Positions 9,134-17,038 of a DNA stretch of 64,000 nucleotides are shown piece by piece. The stretch lies in the NCBI RefSeq assembly GCF_030272705.1, contig NZ_JARFYM010000013.1, positions 62,001 to 126,000 on the forward strand, read 5' to 3'. The position numbers and the translations under genes were made by a program. The notes under the pieces were generated by a model. The model did no database searches. It was not told the origin of the DNA and saw only the letters and a program-made list of their open reading frames with translations. The stretch is from Rhizobium mayense. Its GTDB lineage: Bacteria > Pseudomonadota > Alphaproteobacteria > Rhizobiales > Rhizobiaceae. Position 1 is the stretch's first letter, and each line of letters begins with the position of its first letter.

Positions 9134-9151
9134 TGAGGATGTACTCACTCA
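9134..9151. promoter_or_regulatory. Candidate TetR operator, copy 1
   Basis: The 18-bp site TGAGGATGTACTCACTCA fits the symmetrical pattern TGAG-N3-GTAC-N3-CTCA. It ends 12 bp before the tetR start codon. The same site, with one base changed, lies before the downstream dehydrogenase gene, which suggests autoregulation by the TetR protein. Confidence 0.7.
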
Positions 9152-9163
9152 TTAAACGAAACC

Positions 9164-9736
9164 ATGGCACGTCCCCTTAGCGAAGAAAAGCGTAACGCCA
9201 TATTGGCAGCAGCGGCCGAGGCCGTGGCGTCACTTGGCGTTTCCGCCTCCACCGCGAAAATCGCCAAGGATGCCGGCATCGCCGAGGGGACATTGTTCGT
9301 CTATTTCCCGACGAAGGACGATCTGCTCAATGAGCTCTACCTTGCGCTCAAAGCGGACATGAAGGCTACAATCGCCACCGGCTATCCGACAGAGGCGAGC
9401 GTGAAAGAGCGTTGCCAGCACCTGTGGAACCAATCCATCGATTGGGGAGCGAAAAACCCGGCAAAACGGAGAGCCCTGCGGCAACTCGGCGTTTCGGACA
9501 AGGTGACCGAGGCGACCCGCAAGGCCGGTATGGCTGCTTTCCGCGATATCCAATCGATGCTGGAGGAAGGTTTTCAATCAGGTATCTTCCGGCAGCAGCC
9601 GAAGGACATGCTTGGCGCCATCACCGACGTGCTGACCGATATGGTTCTCGAATTCATCCATCGGGATCCCGGCAATATCGAGAGCTACCGACGCTCCGGC
9701 TTCGAGACCTACTGGGGCGCAATCTCCAATAAATGA
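9164..9736 (+). CDS. TetR-family transcriptional regulator
   Basis: The 190-residue protein begins with a TetR_N helix-turn-helix (about 9-55; STAKIAKDAGIAEGTLFVYF is the recognition region) followed by an all-helical ligand-binding domain. It is directly upstream of a short-chain dehydrogenase gene. An 18-bp palindrome occurs immediately before each of the two genes. The most likely role is repression of itself and the dehydrogenase, relieved by a small molecule the dehydrogenase may act on. Confidence 0.9.
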   Translation: MARPLSEEKRNAILAAAAEAVASLGVSASTAKIAKDAGIAEGTLFVYFPTKDDLLNELYLALKADMKATIATGYPTEASVKERCQHLWNQSIDWGAKNPAKRRALRQLGVSDKVTEATRKAGMAAFRDIQSMLEEGFQSGIFRQQPKDMLGAITDVLTDMVLEFIHRDPGNIESYRRSGFETYWGAISNK

Positions 9737-9758
9737 GCCTTTTTATTTCGGCAAATAA

Positions 9759-9776
9759 TGAGCATGTACTCACTCA
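9759..9776. promoter_or_regulatory. Candidate TetR operator, copy 2
   Basis: TGAGCATGTACTCACTCA differs from the copy at 9134-9151 at a single position inside the spacer and keeps the symmetrical TGAG-N3-GTAC-N3-CTCA pattern. It lies in the 53-bp gap between tetR and the dehydrogenase, just ahead of the AAGGAG ribosome-binding site. Confidence 0.7.
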
Positions 9777-9789
9777 AAAGGAGACAGAG

Positions 9790-10659
9790 ATGTCAAAGAC
9801 ATGGTTGATAACAGGAAGCGCCGGTGGATTGGGGCGCACGCTCGCCGAGGCTGTTCTCGAAAGTGGTGATCGCCTGGTTGCAACGGCACGCAATCCGGGC
9901 CGGCTCGATGAGCTGGCGAAACAATATGGCGATCGGATCACGATCGCCGCCCTTGACGTCACCGACGCCGCCGCGGCGAAAGCGGCGGTCCAAATAGCCG
10001 TCGATTCCTTCGGCGGCATCGATGTGCTCGTCAACAATGCCGGCTTCGGAAATATGTCGCCGTTCGAACAGGCATCGGACGAAGAGTTCAAAGCGCAGAT
10101 CGACACGAACTTCTATGGCGTCGTCAACCTGACGCGAGCCACCCTGCCCGTCATGCGCACGCAGCGCTCAGGCCATATCATCAACATCTCTTCCGTCGGT
10201 GGCCGCGTCAGCACACCGGGCCTCAGCGCCTATCAAGCCGCCAAATGGGCAGTCGGCGGCTTCACCGAGGTCCTCGCCAAGGAGGTCGCGTCCTTCGGCG
10301 TTAAAGTCGTTGCGCTCGAACCCGGCGGCATGCGCACCAACTGGGCGCAGACCGCTGCCGGCACCAATGTGGAGCTGTTACCCGACTATCAATCGAGCGT
10401 CGGTGCTGTCTATGGCATGCTAAAGCACCTCGCGGGCAAGGAATTCGGCGACCCGCAAAAAATCGCGAAGGTGATCCTCGATCTGGCCCAAAGGGACGCA
10501 CTCCCCAACCACCTCCTCCTCGGCAGCGACGCCCTGTTCGTCTTTGGCTTGGCGGAAGCGGCACGCACAAAGGAAGCGGCGGAATGGGAGCAAGTCAGCC
10601 GCTCAACAGATTTCGAGGGCAGCGACGTCTCGGCCTTCAGCGGCAGTGCGCTCGAATGA
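9790..10659 (+). CDS. Short-chain dehydrogenase/reductase
   Basis: The 289-residue protein is a classical SDR with the cofactor motif TGSAGGLG (8-15), the NNAG motif, a serine in NISSVGG near 135 and the catalytic Tyr148-Lys152 (YQAAK). The substrate cannot be deduced. The frame is open 19 codons upstream, but ATG 9790 follows AAAAGGAGACAGAG and gives the usual N-terminus. It is probably controlled by the upstream TetR protein through the palindrome at 9759-9776. Confidence 0.9.
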   Translation: MSKTWLITGSAGGLGRTLAEAVLESGDRLVATARNPGRLDELAKQYGDRITIAALDVTDAAAAKAAVQIAVDSFGGIDVLVNNAGFGNMSPFEQASDEEFKAQIDTNFYGVVNLTRATLPVMRTQRSGHIINISSVGGRVSTPGLSAYQAAKWAVGGFTEVLAKEVASFGVKVVALEPGGMRTNWAQTAAGTNVELLPDYQSSVGAVYGMLKHLAGKEFGDPQKIAKVILDLAQRDALPNHLLLGSDALFVFGLAEAARTKEAAEWEQVSRSTDFEGSDVSAFSGSALE

Positions 10660-10666
10660 AGCGTTG

Positions 10667-10730
10667 ACGGGCATTTTCACCCATCCTCGCGAAACGAAGC
10701 ACCGCGGCCGGCAACAGCCGCGATGCCCGT
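10667..10730 (+). other. Nested stem-loop downstream of the SDR gene
   Basis: ACGGGCAT (10667-10674) pairs with ATGCCCGT (10723-10730), and an inner CGCGGC (10703-10708) pairs with GCCGCG (10717-10722). It begins 8 bp after the SDR stop. It may be a terminator-like or mRNA-end structure, but no T-run follows. Confidence 0.35.
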
Positions 10731-10833
10731 ACCGCCGGATGCGCACACAAAAAGGCAGCAGCACGCCCGCAAATTGATGCTTTCCCCCGCTATCATCCTT
10801 GCCGTATCCGTTGTGAACGAGAGATGAGAGGAA

Positions 10834-11637
10834 ATGGCGATGGCAAGGCCCTTTTATTGGAACGAACTGACCACCTATGATTTCGCCGGTCTTTCGCCCG
10901 ACACGACGATCGCCATACTGCCGATCGCCTCGACCGAGCAGCACGGCCCGCATCTGCCGATCGCGACCGACGTGGCTATTGCCAACGGCATGCTGGCCGA
11001 ACTGAAGGCCCAGCGCCCAGACGATCTCGACTTTTTGGTGCTGCCGACCCAGGAAATCGGCAAGGCCAACGAACATATCTACGGTCCCGGCACGCTCTCC
11101 CTCAGCGCCGAGCTGCTGATCCCGGTCTGGACGGCGATCGGCGCGAAGGTTGCCGAAGCCGGCATCCGCAAGATGGTCATTGTCAATTCCCATGGCGGCA
11201 ATCTCGACATCATGGGCATCGTCGCGCGTGAATTGCGCGTACGCCACCAGATGGCCGTCGTCGCCACGCAATGGACGCGTTTCGGCACACCGGACGGCAT
11301 GATCAGCGACCATGAGCAGCGCTACGGCATCCATGGCGGCGACGTCGAAACCTCGCTGATGCTGCATTTCCGCCCCGAGCTGGTGCGGATGGACAAGGCA
11401 GAGAATTTCATATCCAAGGCGGAATGGATGAAGGAGCAGTCGAATTACCTGCAGCCGCTGCCGCCGCATTCGCTCGCCTGGATCGCTCATGATCTCAATC
11501 GCAACGGCGTCGTCGGCAATGCCGCCAACGGCACGGCGGAAAAAGGCGCGCTCATCTGCCGCCATCAGGTTCAGGGCTTCATCGAAATGCTGCGTGATCT
11601 CAGGGACTATCCCCTTTCGAACCTCTATTCGAAATAA
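10834..11637 (+). CDS. Creatininase-family amidohydrolase
   Basis: This family (creatininase, the deformylase ArfB, MftE) contains metal-dependent amidohydrolases that open cyclic amides or remove formyl groups. The 267-residue protein has the metal motif STEQHGPHLPIATD with Glu35, His37 and Asp46, then NSHGGN with His120 and HGGDVETS with Glu172. The HGGN form resembles ArfB/MftE members more than true creatininase, which I recall as having NGHYEN. GAGAGGAA precedes the ATG. Its 3' end overlaps the convergent LysR gene by 13 bp. The neighbouring ABC-importer/amidohydrolase operon suggests a related heterocycle substrate. Confidence 0.88.
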   Translation: MAMARPFYWNELTTYDFAGLSPDTTIAILPIASTEQHGPHLPIATDVAIANGMLAELKAQRPDDLDFLVLPTQEIGKANEHIYGPGTLSLSAELLIPVWTAIGAKVAEAGIRKMVIVNSHGGNLDIMGIVARELRVRHQMAVVATQWTRFGTPDGMISDHEQRYGIHGGDVETSLMLHFRPELVRMDKAENFISKAEWMKEQSNYLQPLPPHSLAWIAHDLNRNGVVGNAANGTAEKGALICRHQVQGFIEMLRDLRDYPLSNLYSK

Positions 11638-12593
11638 GCGTCCGACCGGCGGCGTTCCGATGCCGCCGTAATGTGCCCCTTCGCCTGCAGCTCTTCCACC
11701 AGACCGGCCAGTTCGGCAAGCAGATATTCCACGAACAGGCTGGTCGCCGCGTCGAGCGGGGCACGCGTGCGGGCAAAGAGCTTCATCGGCTGATGCCGCG
11801 AATGCGGCTCGGCGATCGACCGAAACACAAGTTCGCCGCGCCGGCATTCGGTGATGACGTCCAGCGGGTTCAACAGTGTTAGCCCTGCCCCGCATTTAAC
11901 TAGCTGCTTCAACATCTCCGAGGCGTTGCTTTCCAGTACGGGCTCCACCTGCACCGGCAGCCGCGCCAGCGTCAGATTGATGACGTCGCGCAAGCTGGTA
12001 CCCGGCTGGGCCAACAGCAGTCGCTCTTCCACGACATCGGCGAGATTGATCGGACCGGGACCGATCAGTGGATGCCCCGGCGGCAGCACGACGCCGATCG
12101 GAATATCGAAATTGCCGAGCGACCGGATGCCCGGTGTTGCCGGGATATTGAAGCCCAGGCCGATGTCGACTTCGCCCGACAGGACCGGCGCCATGGTCGT
12201 GGAGCCGGAATCGTTGCGCAGCTGGATGAAGACGCGCGGATGTTCGGAAAGAAAACGCGCGATGATCTCCGGCAGCGGTCCGGAGGCAAGCCCGACGGTG
12301 GTGACGATCCTGACCTTGCCGGCCTGCTGCATCTTCAGACTGCGGATGCGCCCTTCCAGCCGCTCGTAATTCTTCAGAACCTCGCGAATATGCTCGATGC
12401 AGAGTTCGCCTGCCGCCGTCAGCCTGAGGCCGCGTGGCAACCGTTCGAACAGCGGCGCTCCCATCTCTTCTTCCAGCGCCAGGATCTGCCGGTTGACCGC
12501 CGATGACGCCACATTGAGCCTCGCGGCCGCCTTGCGGATCGAGCCGCAGCGGGCAATCTCGTTGATGTAAAGAAGCCGTCTCGAGTGCAGCAT
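11625..12593 (-). CDS. LysR-family regulator
   Basis: The 322-residue protein has the N-terminal LysR winged helix (GSIRKAAARLNVASSAVNRQ) and a periplasmic-binding-like effector domain. ATG 12593 is chosen because GGGGAT lies five bases ahead of it; an in-frame ATG at 12605 is possible. It is divergent from the ABC importer operon and convergent with the creatininase-like gene. The intergenic region carries several dyads, including ATGCA-N9-TGCAT across its own start codon, as expected for LysR autoregulation and control of the operon. Confidence 0.9.
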   Translation of the reverse strand: MLHSRRLLYINEIARCGSIRKAAARLNVASSAVNRQILALEEEMGAPLFERLPRGLRLTAAGELCIEHIREVLKNYERLEGRIRSLKMQQAGKVRIVTTVGLASGPLPEIIARFLSEHPRVFIQLRNDSGSTTMAPVLSGEVDIGLGFNIPATPGIRSLGNFDIPIGVVLPPGHPLIGPGPINLADVVEERLLLAQPGTSLRDVINLTLARLPVQVEPVLESNASEMLKQLVKCGAGLTLLNPLDVITECRRGELVFRSIAEPHSRHQPMKLFARTRAPLDAATSLFVEYLLAELAGLVEELQAKGHITAASERRRSDAYFE

Positions 12594-12692
12594 GCATATC
12601 CCCATTGCATAAATTTTGCCCAGGCCGCACAATTTAGGCACAAGTGCAGGCTGAGATGCCTAAAAGGCATCAATGCGCACGAATTTTGATGC
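12592..12692. promoter_or_regulatory. Operator-rich region between lysR and the ABC importer operon
   Basis: Three dyads are visible. ATGCA (12592-12596) / TGCAT (12606-12610) has the T-N11-A character of LysR boxes. GATGCCT (12655-12661) / AGGCATC (12665-12671) is a perfect inverted repeat with an AAA spacer. GCATCAA (12667-12673) pairs with TTGATGC (12686-12692). The last two share a half-site, so three GATGC half-sites are spaced along the region. Confidence 0.55.
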
Positions 12693-12777
12693 TTTTCAAA
12701 GCGCAACGCAACCGCTCAAATGCGGAAAATGGGCGTCAATCGCGGCGTCCCGTGGCAGATAAGGGGAACAACCGGCC

Positions 12778-13794
12778 ATGTCCAATGCATTGAAGACCAA
12801 AGCATTTCTCGCCGTCATGGGCCTCCTGGCGGCTGTCGCCACCACACAGCCGGCAAACGCCCTCGACAAGGTGACCTATGGAACCAACTGGTTGGCCGAA
12901 GCCGAACATGGCGGCTTCTACCAGGCGATCGCCGACGGGACCTACAAGAAATACGGCCTGGATGTCGAAATCGTCCAGGGCGGCCCGAACGCTGCCAACC
13001 AGGCGCTGTTGATTTCCGGCAAGATCGATTTCTACATGGGCAGCCCGCAGCAGGAAATCGATGCGGTCAAACAAGGCATTCCGATCGTCGACGTCGCAGC
13101 CATCTTCCAGAAGGACCCGCAGGTGCTGATCGCACATCCGGACGCTGGCGTCGACAAATTCGAGGACCTCGCCAAGCTGCCGACGATCTTCCTCGGCAAG
13201 GACGGCTACGTCACTTTTTTCGAATGGATGAAGGCCAATTTCCCGGGCTTCAAGGACGAACAATACAAGCCCTATAATTTCAGCCCGGCGCCCTTCCTTG
13301 CCGACAAGCAGTCGGCGCAGCAGGGCTACCTAACCTCCGAACCTTATGAAATTCAGAAGCAGACCGGCTGGGAACCGAAGGTCTTCCTGCTCGCCGACAG
13401 CGGCTATTCACCCTATTCGACGATGATCACTACGCAGGCGTCACTTGTTCAGAAGAACCCGGACCTCGTGCAGCGTTTCGTCAACGCCTCGATCGAAGGC
13501 TGGTACAACTATCTCTACGGCGACAACAAGGCGGCCAACGAACTGATCAAGAAGGACAATCCTGACATGACCGACGGCCAGATCGCCTATTCCATCGCCA
13601 AGATGAAGGAATACGGCATCCTGGAGTCCGGTGACGCAGCGGACAAGGGTATCGGCTGCATCACCGACGCGCATTACAAGAAGTTCTTCGACCAAATGGT
13701 GCAGATCAAGCTCTTCGACGCGGATACGGATTACAAGAAGGCCTTTGACCCGCAGTTCGCCTGCAAGGGCGTCGGCATGTCGCTGAAGAAGTGA
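12778..13794 (+). CDS. ABC transporter substrate-binding protein (NMT1/THI5-like)
   Basis: The 338-residue protein begins with a Sec signal peptide (cleavage probably after the ANA near residue 28). It then has the NMT1/SsuA-type fold seen in binding proteins for thiamine-precursor pyrimidines, taurine, sulfonates and nitrate. The mature start (DKVTYGTNWLAEAEHGGFYQ) resembles the pyrimidine-binding ThiY/THI5-like group. The next genes are the matching ATPase and permease, after a RIME-like repeat. Given the amidohydrolases around it, a nitrogen heterocycle is a reasonable ligand guess, but no ligand can be read from the sequence. Confidence 0.9.
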   Translation: MSNALKTKAFLAVMGLLAAVATTQPANALDKVTYGTNWLAEAEHGGFYQAIADGTYKKYGLDVEIVQGGPNAANQALLISGKIDFYMGSPQQEIDAVKQGIPIVDVAAIFQKDPQVLIAHPDAGVDKFEDLAKLPTIFLGKDGYVTFFEWMKANFPGFKDEQYKPYNFSPAPFLADKQSAQQGYLTSEPYEIQKQTGWEPKVFLLADSGYSPYSTMITTQASLVQKNPDLVQRFVNASIEGWYNYLYGDNKAANELIKKDNPDMTDGQIAYSIAKMKEYGILESGDAADKGIGCITDAHYKKFFDQMVQIKLFDADTDYKKAFDPQFACKGVGMSLKK

Positions 13795-13810
13795 CGGTCA
13801 GGCAGAGCAG

Positions 13811-13985
13811 CCCCTCACCCTAGCCCTCTCCCCGCTCGCGGGGAGAGGGAACGACGGAGCAAAAGGCGCGATTGCCGAACGACAAGAGCTGCAACTGCCG
13901 CCACAGGCAATGGTGATTGAGATCGGCAGGACCAAACACGATAGTCCCCTCTCCCCGCATGCGGGGAGAGGCTAGGGTGAGGGGG
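13811..13985. repeat. RIME-like rhizobial intergenic palindromic element
   Basis: Two palindromic blocks lie about 95 bp apart in inverted orientation. The left one (13811-13850) contains CTCTCCCCGC-TC-GCGGGGAGAG. The right one (13944-13985) contains CTCTCCCCGCATGCGGGGAGAG followed by GCTAGGGTGAGGGGG, the reverse complement of the left edge CCCCTCACCCTAGC. The arrangement matches the Rhizobium-specific intergenic mosaic elements. It lies between the binding-protein gene and the ATPase gene of one ABC operon, where it may separate expression of the two. Confidence 0.85.
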
Positions 13986-14033
13986 CAATTCTCGCTCCGA
14001 AGCCGCCCGCTGACATCGACAGAGAGCCAGAGT

Positions 14034-14858
14034 ATGACCACAACCAATGCAACCGCTGCCCCCATGACAGAAGCGCGCAAGCGGCCGCTGGTCGTCATGG
14101 AGCAGGTCTCCAAAGTCTTCTCCAACGGCACGCTGGCGCTCTCCGGCATGTCGATCAATGTCGAAAGCGGCGAGTTCATCAGCCTGCTCGGCCCCTCCGG
14201 CTGCGGCAAGTCGACGGCGCTGCGTATTATCGCCGGCCTCGGCGGTGCCTCTAGCGGCACGATCGACTGGCCAAGTTCACGCATCAATTCCAAGGGCCTG
14301 CCGGAGGGCGATATCGGTTTCGTCTTCCAGGAGCCGACGCTGCTGCCCTGGAAAACCGTCTTCGGCAATGTCCATCTGCCACTGAAGCTGCGCGGCGTTT
14401 CCAAAGTGGCCGCCTACGACCAGATCATGGGAACATTGGCAACCGTCGGCCTGCAGGATTTCGCGGATGCTTATCCACGCGAATTGTCCGGCGGCATGAA
14501 GATGCGCGTCTCGATCGCCCGCGCGCTGGTTACCAAGCCGAAGCTGCTGCTGATGGACGAGCCCTTTGCGGCGCTCGACGAGATCACCCGCCAGAAGCTC
14601 AACGACGACGTGCTGCGGCTGTGGAAGAACACCGGCATTACGGTGATCTTCGTCACCCATTCCGTCTATGAGTCCGCCTATCTCTCAAACCGCATTGTCG
14701 TGATGAAAGCGCGCCCCGGCCGTGTGCACGCCGATTTTCCACTGGACACCAGCGGCGAACGCGACCTCCTCTATCGGTCCTCCGAGGAATACCGGCAGGT
14801 TTGTGAAAAGGTCTCCCGTTCCCTAATCGAGGCCATTGGTTGGCCGGAGGCCCATTGA
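14034..14858 (+). CDS. ABC transporter ATP-binding protein (SsuB/TauB type)
   Basis: The 274-residue ATPase has Walker A GPSGCGKST, a Q-loop (VFQEPTLLPW), the signature LSGGMKMR, Walker B LLLMDEPF and the switch His in FVTHSVYE. It belongs to the nitrate/taurine/sulfonate/pyrimidine importer class and pairs with the binding protein upstream. The open frame reaches back into the RIME element, but ATG 14034 is the plausible start; ATG 14064 is an alternative. The stop overlaps the permease start (ATGA), indicating coupling. Confidence 0.93.
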   Translation: MTTTNATAAPMTEARKRPLVVMEQVSKVFSNGTLALSGMSINVESGEFISLLGPSGCGKSTALRIIAGLGGASSGTIDWPSSRINSKGLPEGDIGFVFQEPTLLPWKTVFGNVHLPLKLRGVSKVAAYDQIMGTLATVGLQDFADAYPRELSGGMKMRVSIARALVTKPKLLLMDEPFAALDEITRQKLNDDVLRLWKNTGITVIFVTHSVYESAYLSNRIVVMKARPGRVHADFPLDTSGERDLLYRSSEEYRQVCEKVSRSLIEAIGWPEAH

Positions 14859-15724
14859 TGAGCGACAGCAGCAGCCTACACGTCAACCTCGCCACAGAGA
14901 CGGCAGATGCGCCATCCGAACCCGCCATCCGGACTGGGACTGCCGGACGCTCGCTCGGCATTCTCGTGCCGCTGCTGACCGTCGCCGTTTTGATCCTCCT
15001 CTGGCAGCTTCTCGTCGTCGGCGCCGGCATTCCGCAATATATCCTGCCGAGCCCGCTCGCCGTCGCGAAATCGCTGGTGTCCGACTGGGGCATCCTCTCG
15101 CCGGCGCTCTGGGTGACGACCGAGATCACTTTCATCTCGCTGGCGCTGGCGCTGATCGGCGGCGTCGGCTTTGCGATCTTCCTCGTGCAATCGCGCTGGA
15201 TCGAACTCGCCTTTTATCCGCTCGCGGTCATCCTGCAGGTGACGCCGATCGTGGCGATCGCGCCGTTGATCCTGATCTACGCGCCGACCCGTGAATCCGC
15301 GCTGCTGATCTGCGGCTTCCTCGTCGCCTTTTTCCCGATCCTCTCCAACATGGTACAAGGGTTGAAGAGCGTCGACCACAACCTCCTGAATCTCTTCGAT
15401 CTCTACGGCGCCTCGCGCTGGCAGACGCTGTTGCATCTGAAGCTGCCGGCGGCCCAGCCCTATTTCATGACAGGCCTCAGGATCGGCGGTGGCCTGTCGC
15501 TGATTGCTTCCGTGGTCGCGGAATTTGCCGCCGGCTCCGGCGGTCCCAATTCTGGCCTCGCCTTCCGCCTGCTCGAAGCGCAATACCGCCAAAACATGCC
15601 GCGCCTATTCGCCGCCCTGCTGCTGCTCTCGGCGCTCGGCGTCGCCATCTTCGCCCTCACCTCCTTCATCTCATGGCTGAGCCTGCATCGCTGGCATGAA
15701 AGCAGCCTCAAGCGGGAGAACTGA
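14858..15724 (+). CDS. ABC transporter permease (SsuC/TauC type)
   Basis: The 288-residue inner-membrane protein has about six hydrophobic segments and the EAA-type loop (LYGASRWQTLLHLKLPAA) that contacts the ATPase. Its ATG overlaps the ATPase stop codon in ATGA and its own stop overlaps the amidohydrolase start, so transporter and enzyme are translationally coupled. A start 18 bp upstream is open but lies inside the ATPase gene and is less likely. Confidence 0.92.
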   Translation: MSDSSSLHVNLATETADAPSEPAIRTGTAGRSLGILVPLLTVAVLILLWQLLVVGAGIPQYILPSPLAVAKSLVSDWGILSPALWVTTEITFISLALALIGGVGFAIFLVQSRWIELAFYPLAVILQVTPIVAIAPLILIYAPTRESALLICGFLVAFFPILSNMVQGLKSVDHNLLNLFDLYGASRWQTLLHLKLPAAQPYFMTGLRIGGGLSLIASVVAEFAAGSGGPNSGLAFRLLEAQYRQNMPRLFAALLLLSALGVAIFALTSFISWLSLHRWHESSLKREN

Positions 15725-17037
15725 TGTCCTACTCCTTCATGTCCCCGCCGAACGCTGCGCGCTTCGTGCTGAGCAATGCCACCGTCCCCGCCGTGACCGT
15801 CGCCGGCTTCACCGGCCCGTCAAGCGAAGGCCTTATGAGAGCCGACATCGTCGTTGCCGATGGCCTCATCAAGGACATCCTGCCGGCGGGGAGCGCGCCG
15901 GCGGAATTCGCCAAGGCCGACATGAGGGACGGCATGGTCTGGCCGACCTTCGCCGACATGCATACCCATATCGACAAGGGTCATATCTGGGAACGCCGCG
16001 CCAATCCGGACGGCAGCTTCATGGGCGCGCTCGAGGCTGTGCGCGCCGATCGTGAGGCCAATTGGTCGGCTGACGATGTCAGGAAGCGCATGGAATTTTC
16101 GCTGCGCTCGGCTTACGCCCACGGCACCAGCCTGATCCGCACCCATCTCGACTCGTTGGCGCCTCAGCACCGCATTTCCTTCGAGGTTTTTACGGCGGTG
16201 CGCGAAGCCTGGAAAGACAAGATCACGCTGCAGGCCGTCGCCCTCTTCCCGCTAGACGCCATGGCGGACGACGCCTTCTTCGCCGACCTCCTCATGGTGA
16301 TCCGCGATGCCGGCGGCATGATCGGCGGCGTCACGCAGATGAACCCCGATATCGACCGCCAGCTCGACAAGCTGATCCGCGCCGCCGCGGACAACGGCCT
16401 TGATATCGACCTGCATGTCGATGAGACCGAGGACAAACAGGTTCTGACGCTGAAGGCGATCGCCGAGGCGGTGCTGCGCAACGGCTTCACCGGCAAGGTC
16501 ACCGCCGGTCATTGCTGCTCTCTTGCCCAGCAGGACGAGGATGTTGCCGTCGCCACCATCGATCTGGTCGCCAGGGCCGGCATTTCGGTCGTTTCGCTGC
16601 CGATGTGCAACATGTATCTGCAGGACCGTCATGCCGGCCATACGCCGCGCTGGCGCGGCGTTACCCTTCTGCATGAATTGTCCGCTGCCGGCGTGCCGAC
16701 CGCGGTTGCATCCGACAATACCCGCGATCCCTTCTACGCCTATGGCGATCTCGATCCCGTCGAGGTCTTCCGCGAAGCCGTGCGCATCCTGCATCTCGAT
16801 CATCCGTTGGATACCGCCGCCCGGGTGATCACCACCTCCCCTTCAGCCATTGTCGGCCGTCCCGATATTGGTTGCATCGCCGTCGGCGGCCCTGCCGATC
16901 TCGTCCTCTTCAGCGCAAGGCGCTGGAGCGAATTCCTCTCCCGTCCGCAGTCCGACCGCGTCGTCCTTCGCAAAGGCAAGGTAATCGACCGCAGCCTGCC
17001 GGATTATCGCGAACTCGATACCGTTATTGGAGCGTGA
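15724..17037 (+). CDS. Cytosine deaminase-like amidohydrolase
   Basis: The 437-residue enzyme belongs to the CodA-like branch of the amidohydrolase superfamily. The metal-site residues are all present: His80 and His82 (HTHIDKGH), His231 and Glu234 (HVDE), His263 (AGHCC) and Asp331 (SDNTRDPF). It differs clearly from the CodA-type enzyme at 4465-5772, so the substrate need not be cytosine. Its ATG overlaps the permease stop, tying it to uptake by the ABC importer. I infer hydrolytic deamination or ring opening of the imported compound. Confidence 0.88.
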   Translation: MSYSFMSPPNAARFVLSNATVPAVTVAGFTGPSSEGLMRADIVVADGLIKDILPAGSAPAEFAKADMRDGMVWPTFADMHTHIDKGHIWERRANPDGSFMGALEAVRADREANWSADDVRKRMEFSLRSAYAHGTSLIRTHLDSLAPQHRISFEVFTAVREAWKDKITLQAVALFPLDAMADDAFFADLLMVIRDAGGMIGGVTQMNPDIDRQLDKLIRAAADNGLDIDLHVDETEDKQVLTLKAIAEAVLRNGFTGKVTAGHCCSLAQQDEDVAVATIDLVARAGISVVSLPMCNMYLQDRHAGHTPRWRGVTLLHELSAAGVPTAVASDNTRDPFYAYGDLDPVEVFREAVRILHLDHPLDTAARVITTSPSAIVGRPDIGCIAVGGPADLVLFSARRWSEFLSRPQSDRVVLRKGKVIDRSLPDYRELDTVIGA

Positions 17038-17038
17038 C

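Noticed and set aside
12645..12665. GGCTGAGATGCC resembling the CUGAGA core of a TPP riboswitch before the THI5-like binding protein
   Set aside because: The second conserved half of the TPP aptamer is absent, and the bases are part of the GATGCCT-AAA-AGGCATC operator-like repeat.
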